A DNA stretch of 64,000 bases from Timema cristinae (Eukaryota; Arthropoda; Insecta; Phasmatodea; Timematidae): contig JBCFYV010000012.1 in the NCBI GenBank assembly GCA_039000515.1, positions 83,802,193 through 83,866,192 on the forward strand, written 5' to 3'. The translations under genes and the position numbers were made by a program. Every line of letters begins with the position of its first letter. Within the stretch, counting starts at the first letter, position 1. Positions 56,821-64,000 of the stretch are shown piece after piece. The notes beneath the pieces are model-generated. The model did no database searches. It was given only the letters and a program-made list of their open reading frames with translations, and was not told the origin of the DNA.

Positions 56821-56869
56821 ATTTTTCTTTCCTATCCCTGCAAGTCACTGGTATATATACAATCTAGCA

Positions 56870-57350
56870 TAGGAATGGTCTGACAGTAAAAGTTACCAGA
56901 TCTACTCTCAAGTATCCATTCGCTAAACCATATGATCTTCAAAACCATGTGTTGATTTGTTCTCACTTTTGGCGGCCAAAGCTTTCACAACACACCATTT
57001 ATCTTTTAAAGCGTTTTTACAATATTGAAACACGAACTTATGAAAATAGTCGTTTGGATGTTTCTTTTTTGTGGAAGCAGTGTTTGTAGCTTAATTAACA
57101 TTTTTCTTAGCAAAACAAAAGCATCTAAAAAATTTGCCTTCCCTTCATAAATTATGATGGTGAACCGAACGAAATGAGGATGGTTGATGTCATACAAACC
57201 GTATTTGGCTGTTTTCACGCACATGTGTTTATCCAATAAAACTTTTGATTGTTAGTCTAGTACTACATGAGAAATAATTCAATCATAGTAACTTTTCAAG
57301 TAATGTTTGCAATAAAAATGTTCTGAAAGCTGTCAGTTACCACAACTCCT
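56870..57350. mobile_element. Diverged palindromic MITE
   Basis: Left tagcataggaatggtctgac and reversed right tgcgtaggagttgtggtaac plus gacag are imperfect inverted ends. The internal aagtatccattcgctaaacc and atatgatcttcaaaaccatg match MITEs at 16357, 36396 and 60501. The 76-codon minus ORF inside is incidental. Confidence 0.6.
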
Positions 57351-57393
57351 ACGCAGACTCTAGACTCTAGGTGTACGCTGTACCAACCCTTGT

Positions 57394-57407
57394 CTGCCAC
57401 CTAGCGG
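57394..57407 (-). promoter_or_regulatory. CTCF-type motif CCGCTAGGTGGCAG
   Basis: The minus strand reads CCGCTAGGTGGCAG, a full match to the CCGCNNGGNGGCAG core of CTCF. It lies in unique, GC-richer intron sequence between two MITEs. Whether it is bound is unknown. Confidence 0.4.
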
Positions 57408-58195
57408 ACAGGTGATGAGGTAACGTAATCCTCGACTCGTTTATGATCCCTCCATGCATCTCATTATGTGAGGCTGGCGAGGAACCTGTTCCTTCCTAGT
57501 CTACACCTGCACTCTCGTCCATTGCGACTGGTGCGTAGCAAGGATGTACAAGCATGGTGGTGGCTATAGACAGGGAATGGCTGAGGAAATTTTCGATGTC
57601 AAGGAGAACAGGACAATGTCAGGGAATGTAATATAAAAAAATAAGAGTCAGGGAATTTTAATACTCAACAACTAATTCTGCGCCTAAATATTTAAATAAA
57701 ATGAGAGATTTGGTTTCTCGATGTTAACAAAATGCTTTGTATAGATGAGTAATAATTATTTTCAACCTTTATAAACTCATGGCACACATAACAAGAAGCT
57801 AAAATTGTCAACGAACACTGGATCAATTTTTTAAGAAATAATTCAATTTTATAAATGTTGTCTGGAAAACATGGGAAAGTTAGTAAATTTTATGATAATT
57901 TTTTATGCCCATCCTGACAGGAAATGAACTAGAATGTACATTGCACTCTTTTTACCCTTTTAGGTATCAGCCTTACCTTAACGAATTACACTATGACTAT
58001 CTTATGAGTTATAGCCTACCATAGTGGAATAAATCAAGTTAAGCTTGCTACCCTATAGGGTAGATGAAGGGTACAAATCACTTGTTTCCTGAGCTAATAA
58101 ATAAATTTATAGGGACTAAAACTTCTTCTCATGATGCCATCAGTTTTAGCTTTTGAGCTATTTTAGCAGCGCTGCTTAGCGATACATTTATTTAA

Positions 58196-58582
58196 GGTGG
58201 AATGGAATGGAACACTAGAAAAGGCAAGTGTTTTTGCGTTTTTTTATGGCAAAACTTTTTTTGGCTAAAATAAATCAAATATTGCTCCAGTACAAACATA
58301 GAGTATAATTTTCTTCACATGGTGATATCAACATTTCCTGAATATCCATCATAAGCCTAGCGTCATTAGATGAGAAACTTTTTTAATGAAAAGAAAAAGT
58401 TGTCATTGAATTCCATGACATCCTTGACAAATATTCAAGATATTTTGAGGTCACCACGTGAAGAAAATTAAGCTATATGTTTGTACTAGAGCAATATTTT
58501 ATTTATTTTGGACAAAAAAATGTTTTGTCATAAAAACTGAGAAAACACTGGATTTTTTTCTCGCGTTCCCTTCCATCCCACC
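58196..58582. mobile_element. TTAA-type MITE, copy 4, best preserved ends
   Basis: TTAA at 58192-58195 and 58583-58586. Left ggtggaatggaatggaacac pairs with reversed right ggtgggatggaagggaacgc. tattgctccagtacaaacat and its inverted counterpart gtactagagcaata lie symmetrically. Confidence 0.93.
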
Positions 58583-59154
58583 TTAAGTGGCTGGTTTTCC
58601 ACGGGTGGCAGAAATACGTGAGGATGTATTAGAAAATGTCATAGCAACAATACGGAGAGTCGAGGTGTGGGGTTGTTTATTAGAGCGAAAGAGATTCTAC
58701 CAACAGTCTAGGATTCAAGATCATGATGTAAAATTCCCCAAAGTATTTTACTGACATGCGAAAATACTTAAAATATGTGTTATAGTAGTTCCTTAATTCG
58801 TTAAATGATTCTACTGACGTGCGAAAATACTTGAAATTTTTTTTGTAGTCCTTCCTTATTTCGTTAAATGATTTTAATGGCGTGCAAAAACACTTTAAAA
58901 ACGTAATTTACGATTTCCTTTTTTTTTTAAGTAGCTAGACATACCTGTTTCTAGTTTTGTGACCCTAGTAATGGTGGAACCATATTTAAAAAACAAATTA
59001 ACTTTTTTTATAAAATAAATGCAAGTGCTTCATTCGCAGAGCCCATTTTATTGCTAAAATCTTACAATAAATCACGAAGTAGTAATGGGAGCGTGGTACC
59101 CTTTCAGCTACGAGCGTGCTGCTGAAATCCCTCCATCTTTATTACACTTAAATA

Positions 59155-59256
59155 AAAAGACGTTGCAAAATAACCTTATTAGGATAACTTGTCTCCCAAT
59201 TTACCAAAAAGACGTTGCAAAATAACCTTATTAGGATAACTTGTCTCCCAATTTAC
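59155..59256 (+). repeat. Perfect 51-bp tandem duplication
   Basis: aaaagacgttgcaaaataac through ttgtctcccaatttacc occurs twice back to back with no difference, indicating a very recent event. Confidence 0.95.
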
Positions 59257-59279
59257 CAGATTTACTTATTTCCCTTCAG

Positions 59280-60240
59280 ATTCCAGTAATATATTACTGT
59301 ATCTACTCCAGTAATATTTTCCTTGGCAGACTTAAGTAATATTTCCTCAAGCAGACTCCAGCAATATCCCATGAAGACACCGATAATATTTCCCCTACAA
59401 GATCTCAATGATATTTCCTCCAGACTCCAGTAATATCACCTGAAGACACCGGTAATATTTCCCCTAGAAGACTTCAGTGATATTTCCTCCAGACTCTAGC
59501 AATATCCCCTGAAGACCCCGGTAATATTTCCCCTAGAAGACCTCAGTGATATTTCCTCCAGACTCCAGTAATATCACCTGAAGACACCGGTAATATTTCC
59601 CCTAGAAGATCTCAGTGATATCTCCTCCAGACTCCAGTAATATCCCCTGAAGACACCGGTAATATTTCCCCTAGAAGACCTCAGTGATATTTCCTCCAGA
59701 CTCCAGTAATATCCTCTGAAGACACCGGTAATATTTCCCCTAGAAGACCTCAGTGATATTTCCTACAGACTCCAGTAATATCCCCTCAAGACACCGGTAA
59801 TATTTCCCCTAGAAGACCTCAGTGATATTTCCTCCAGACTCTAGCAATATCCCCTGAAGACACCGGTAATATTTCCCCTAGAAGACCTCAGTGATATTTC
59901 CTCCAGACTCCAGTAATATCCCCTGAAGACACCGGTAATTTTTCCCCTAAAAGACCTCAGTGATATTTCCTCCAGACTCCAGTAATATCCCCTGAAGATA
60001 CCGGTAATATTTCCCCTAGAAGACCTCAGTGATATTTCCTCCAGACTCCAGTAATATCCCCTGAAGACACCGGTAATTTTTCCCCTAAAAGACCTCAGTG
60101 ATATTTCCTCTAGACTCCAGTAATATCCCCTGAAGACACCGGTAATATTTCCCCTAGAAGACTGCAGTGATATTTCCTCCAGACTCCAGTAATTTATCCC
60201 AGAGAACTCTAGTAATTCTGTGCCCAGCACAGCAGACTAT
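59280..60240 (+). repeat. 69-bp minisatellite, about 14 units, in ovo intron 1
   Basis: Each unit has agactccagtaatatcccct, gaagacaccggtaatatttc, ccctagaagacctcagtgat and atttcctcc. Two sub-units of similar aatat(t/c)(t/c)cc design suggest growth from a shorter 34-bp ancestor. The 129-codon minus ORF (59841-60230) is due to the period being a multiple of three. Confidence 0.96.
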
Positions 60241-60500
60241 AGCAATATATCCTGAATATTCCAATAACCACAACCACTGATAGTGACACATACTCGGACG
60301 TGTGGGCATGTGTGATTTTCAAGGGAATGAGGGGGACAGAGAGACTCTTCACACATGTGATTTATATACTCCTGTCCCTTCAAATGCTCAACCCAAGGGC
60401 AGTGACGGTCACATTCTTGTTATTGGATAGTGTCAATAAATGAGGTCCATGAAATGTAGCAATATAGATAATGAAAGTGATGAAACTGTACATTAAAGTA

Positions 60501-60718
60501 CAGTAGCCCCATGGCTTCTTTGGTGCAGACTGACAGCTCACAGCTCACAGCTTTAAAAAGTTACAGACCAAATTACGTATCCCTACGCCGAACCAGATGA
60601 TCTGCAAAAACATGTGTTTAGCAGCTCACTTCTGACGGTCAAAATTTAGGTATATACCTAAATTTTGACTGTCAGGAGTCAGCTGTCAGTCAGCACCAAA
60701 GAAGCCATGGGGCTACTG
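60501..60718. mobile_element. Palindromic MITE with TA target, copy 2
   Basis: cagtagccccatggcttctt and its inverted right copy are identical over the first 20 bp. TA lies on both sides (60499-60500 and 60719-60720). Internal gtatccctacgccgaacc matches copy 1. Confidence 0.92.
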
Positions 60719-60929
60719 TAGTGAACTAGATTACGCACAGTGATAGCCAAATAATGAGTGAGAACTATTCTGTCTGAATTCCTTAATGCACCTTACACAC
60801 GGGTGGCATTTTACTAATGAATTCAGTAGATAAGCTTGTGCCGAATTAATGATAGCAACTACCACTAAATATATGACGTACAGTACATTCACACGGCCAT
60901 TGTGCTCATATTCTTTTTGGGAATAGTTA

Positions 60930-60931
<2 letters not shown>

Positions 60932-60966
<35 letters not shown>

Positions 60967-61202
60967 GCACCGCGTCTTACTACCCGTTCGGGTTATACGC
61001 ACTTACGCTAATGTGTAATGGTAGGGTGATTGTGAGATGAAATGAAGGACCTACAGTTTAACGTGGAATCCGAACCACGGTGGAGGCCTGGCATTCCCCA
61101 CATTCACAAGATATCTTGTCAGAGGTGAAGGAAGGTTTTGGTAATCAGATAAATCTTTGCCGGGACCGAGGATTGAACCCCGGCCGCTAGCACAGAAGTC
61201 TG
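60932..61202 (-). repeat. SINE-B copy, 5' truncated, with (ATT)n tail
   Basis: Perfect 15-bp target duplications ttgggaatagttaat at 60917-60931 and 61203-61217. The (TTA)n tail is about 34 bp. The copy lacks the last 30 bp of the head, a 5' truncation typical of LINE-type reverse transcription. Confidence 0.95.
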
Positions 61203-61439
61203 TTGGGAATAGTTAATGCAACCAACAATTACTGTAACATTATTTTCAGAAAAATGTGTTTTTAAGTATAAATTAATTAATTAAGTATATTAAAATAAAC
61301 GTGGCCATTATTTTAAGATTATCAGTGGATAAATATAATTATCAAAACAACTTCCACTAACCTTTTTTTATTTTTAAAAACAAATATTTTTGTTTTTACT
61401 TTTGTTTGAAAGACAAGGCAATGATTGTATAGTTAGCTA

Positions 61440-61655
61440 TTGTATCACTACTGGTATATCTTCTCCGCATTCGTCTGTATTCATAGCATCGCAGATAACT
61501 TTGACTTGTACTACTACCAAATTACTCACAAGTTTCCATGATAGCTACTTGTTATGTTAATAACCGCCATGACAGTTGGTCGTGGACACATGATAATATT
61601 GTTCCACTGTAGATAATTCAGTACAGCAACATCGTCCGTGCATACGGGCATTGTG
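61440..61655 (-). repeat. Dispersed family G, reverse copy
   Basis: tactactaccaaattactca, tccatgatagctacttgtta, ataaccgccatgacagttgg and agataattcagtacagcaac are reversed family G blocks. Confidence 0.6.
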
Positions 61656-61676
61656 GTCAGCACTAACTAAGGTTGG

Positions 61677-61820
61677 GGAATGCCAGGCCTCCACCGTGGT
61701 TCGGATTCCACGTTAAACTGTAGGTCCTCCATTTCATCTCACAATCACCCTACCATTACACATTAGTGTAAGTGCGTATAATCCAAATGGTTAGTAAGAC
61801 GTGGTGCTAATAATAATATC
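61677..61820 (+). repeat. SINE-B copy, sense, 5' truncated
   Basis: ggaatgccaggcctccaccg, cacgttaaactgtaggtcct, tacacattagtgtaagtgcg and ggttagtaagacgtggtgct with an (AAT)n tail. Confidence 0.88.
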
Positions 61821-61964
61821 TGTGTTTTTACCGTTTTTATAACAAATAAAACCCCTTTTAGGTCAAAGCAAGTAAAGTAAATAATTTATTTAAATTGGTT
61901 CAGGCATAGGTAGTAATCTCAACAATACTTCAACATTTGTAAAGCGAATGGTGGTATTTGTGAC

Positions 61965-62175
61965 CGCCACTGTGATCTTGTGCCAAAGAGTTCCTGGCTT
62001 CGATTCCAGAGGTCTCTGGTTTGATCCCCGGCACTTTCAGAGTTTTATGTGAAGCAGTTGATCTGGACCGGAGTTATACTCGGCCTCGTTCAGACAAATG
62101 AGGAGCTACCCGAACAAAAAAGTAGCGGCTACGGTATAGAAAAATGAAATTAATGGCTGAAGGATTCTTTGTGCT
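61965..62175 (+). repeat. SINE-F: another tRNA-derived SINE
   Basis: ctctggtttgatccccggca is a good B box; ttatgtgaagcagttgatct, cggcctcgttcagacaaatg and gaggagctacccg follow. Only one copy is in the window, so family status is inferred. Confidence 0.4.
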
Positions 62176-63420
62176 GACTACATTACACCCTCGATTTTCA
62201 GGAGCTATTAGATGACGGCCACTCGGTATGGTTCGATTACGGACTGACGACATCAAGTTTTTTTTTATAAAGTGCTAGTTGTACAAAAACTTTTTTAAAT
62301 TGATAGAAAAAGTCCGGTTCTTGAACAGGCACTTTTTAAATAAAAATAACAAAATTGTTAAAACTACACAATGCAATGGATAAATATTGAAAATTGTCGA
62401 AACTAGCATGTGTAGAAAATTAAAATAATTATATAACGAAATAATATTTTCTCTAATTTGGCCAACAATATTTTCGCATAACAAATGTAAAAATATATAA
62501 CTTTAACTCTCGATCGTTTCTCCCTCACATCAAGTGCTCTAAACACCGTTCGCACTTATCACAGCTCTTAGCCAAGTGCAAGTTTACACGTACTTTGAAT
62601 GACCGACAATCATGAGAGATATCGCAGGACTATCAGTAATCATTAGCACTTGGCCGTTATTTAAAAACAGTGCAGCTCGTAAATGCTGACGTTGTTTAAA
62701 ATTTAAGCTAACACTTAGGCGTTATTTGAGAACAGCGCAGCTTATATATACTAGCGTTGTTCAAGCACATACGCACCATAGCTAAACAACTACCACAGTA
62801 ATATACTTTTTTTCTTTCAAATTGGATGAACAAAACTCAAACCACATTGTTTTAGAGAAAAAGTGTGCGGATAGTGTATTTGGGTAGGATTGTGTCTCGA
62901 GTAGCTTTATTTATAATTTTAATATAAGTTAATTAGTCAGGCACTTTGATTAAATATTTATTTTTTGCATAAAGTTATAATTCTCTAACGGTAACTTTAT
63001 TTTTATCGATAATTTAATTTGTTCCTAAGGCAAGAATAAGATGGCCATGTGTTTATCATAGTATTCAGATCTGCACACTATAATTGTTGTCATATTATTT
63101 TCACTACAAGTTTTCATAATAAATTAAATATTAAAAAATACACATTAGTGTTTAAAATGTATAAACAATCAACCTGATTAAAAAAAGGTATTATTACGTT
63201 ACTCAACATCTGCAATTGATTTTCATCTCTTTGTAATTACCAGGCATAGCACTATCACACCTGTTTGAACCCGAAACGTCTTGGAATGCCATTCTGCGTC
63301 ATTGTCTTCTGAGAAGTTATGTGGGTCTAAGCTTGTTGAGCTGTAGTCACAGAAAAACTATTTCTTGATTAGTCACAACATTTCACAAGAATTTGGTTTG
63401 AACTTAATTCGAAAATATAG
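62176..63420. other. AT-rich intron sequence
   Basis: Two phrases, agcacttggccgttatttaa (62645) and acacttaggcgttatttgag (62711), repeat about 66 bp apart with following cagtgcagct/cagcgcagct, a diverged two-unit tandem. Otherwise nothing is recognised. Confidence 0.35.
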
Positions 63421-63423
63421 TCC

Positions 63424-63720
63424 CTAGAAATTGAGAGAGAGAAGGATGGTTGAGCGGAGGGAAGGTGAAATACCGCAACCAAGGAGTGGTCTCGGTGGCT
63501 TTTCTGATCCCTGCCTCAAGATTTCCCATAAGTGGATTCCTGCAACCAAAACTAGTTCAACTGACTCCCTCGAAAATATCATGGTTCGGTTCGAGACAGG
63601 TCGGTACATGCGAGGGGATTTCATCTTCCTAGGGTTTTTGCACTTGACACGCTTTTTCGTAACACTAACATAATAATTACAAACTGACTTATTTAGGACA
63701 GTAATATTCGGCAATAAAAG
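63424..63720. other. Overlapping unrecognised ORFs in intron
   Basis: ORFs of 96 codons (minus, 63424-63714) and 80 codons (plus, 63431-63673) overlap almost fully. Neither shows an Ovo-like or other domain, and no acceptor site precedes them convincingly. The segment is GC-richer than the surrounding intron. Confidence 0.25.
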
Positions 63721-63802
63721 ACCGTATCTCTGTAATTAGCAAGAAATTAAAATACAAATACAACACAACTTTAGACTCCCATGAATGACAAACAAAACTG
63801 AC

Positions 63803-63930
63803 AACCTAGGACAGTGATACTAAGCACAAAATTAGTAGTATGGTATAACCTAGGACAGTGATACTAAGCTCAAAATAGTATTATGGTATAACCTAGGACA
63901 GTGATACTAAGCACAAAATAGTACTATGGT
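63803..63930 (+). repeat. 42-44 bp tandem repeat, 3 units
   Basis: aacctaggacagtgatacta, agcacaaaat and agtattatggtat repeat three times with single-base changes. A related aggacagtgtcacta occurs at 53784. Confidence 0.93.
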
Positions 63931-63939
63931 ATATACATT

Positions 63940-64000
63940 CAGTAGCCCCGTGGCTTCTTTGGTGCTGGCTGACAGCTGACATCTTATGGCTTTGAAAAGT
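63940..64000. mobile_element. Palindromic MITE, copy 3, cut by the window end
   Basis: cagtagccccgtggcttctt, ggtgctggctgacagctgac and atggctttgaaaagt match the left half of copies at 16357 and 60501. The flank is TT rather than TA. Confidence 0.85.

Larger units (their letters stand above)
53566..64000 (+). other. ovo: Intron 1 of ovo (5' part)
   Basis: It begins with GTAAGA. No acceptor followed by Ovo-like coding or C2H2 zinc-finger sequence was found up to the window end. It contains the repeats listed separately and several unique stretches (54970-55490, 55800-56280, 57410-58190, 58590-59150, 62180-63420) with no recognised content. Confidence 0.75.

Noticed and set aside
59841..60230. 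129-codon minus ORF with 23-residue repeats
   Set aside because: Explained by the 69-bp minisatellite period; no start context, splice or expression evidence.
63424..63714. Second ovo coding exon
   Set aside because: Neither strand shows Ovo-like sequence or zinc fingers, and no convincing acceptor precedes it.
53566..64000. Ovo C2H2 zinc-finger exons within the window
   Set aside because: No C-x2-C...H-x3-H coding pattern was found in the plus-strand frames.

Overview
This is eukaryotic nuclear DNA: AT-rich, almost free of coding sequence, and full of tRNA-derived SINEs, short inverted-repeat transposons, minisatellites and microsatellites. The only confident gene is a first coding exon at 53407-53565 (+). 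It encodes an Ovo/Shavenbaby-type amino terminus (MPKIFLIKNRLH..., glutamine-rich) and ends at a strong CAG|GTAAGA splice donor. The closest match I recall is the arthropod Ovo start, so I infer an arthropod, probably an insect, but I cannot name the species. The window is then roughly 53 kb of 5' flank plus at least 10.4 kb of ovo intron 1; the zinc-finger exons lie to the right of the window.

Left part (1-22000). The window opens inside a 45-bp, in-frame minisatellite (15 residues per unit). Two hAT-type MITEs, a 57-bp array, a candidate small or terminal exon (6350-6523), a 73-bp minisatellite carrying a TATA-like box in every unit (7208-8290), a third hAT MITE with perfect 8-bp target duplications (9087-9873), a TTAA-type MITE, many SINEs, decayed Tc1-like and Harbinger-like fragments, a 65-bp array (18455-19075) and a promoter-like segment with YY1- and NRF1-type motifs (about 19800-20040) follow.

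Middle part (22000-52500). A 2.5-kb DNA transposon with about 300-bp inverted termini and a decayed minus-strand ORF sits inside a 29-bp minisatellite (22072-25335). Further right are two more hAT MITEs, a hAT remnant with C-terminal transposase homology, a 41-bp minisatellite split by a SINE with perfect target duplications (34230-35515), a foldback element with 9-bp target duplications (37413-38041), several 40-155 bp tandem arrays and two more TTAA MITEs.

Right part (52500-64000). The ovo exon is followed by intron 1, which holds SINEs, MITEs, a 69-bp minisatellite of about 14 units (59280-60240), a good CTCF-type motif (57394-57407) and a truncated MITE at the window edge.

Repeat families are named here only for cross-reference: SINE-A to SINE-F, and dispersed families G, H and I. 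SINE-A and SINE-B have unrelated heads but share a 3' tail, suggesting one LINE partner mobilised both. All repeat comparisons were made by eye within the window; no database search was possible.
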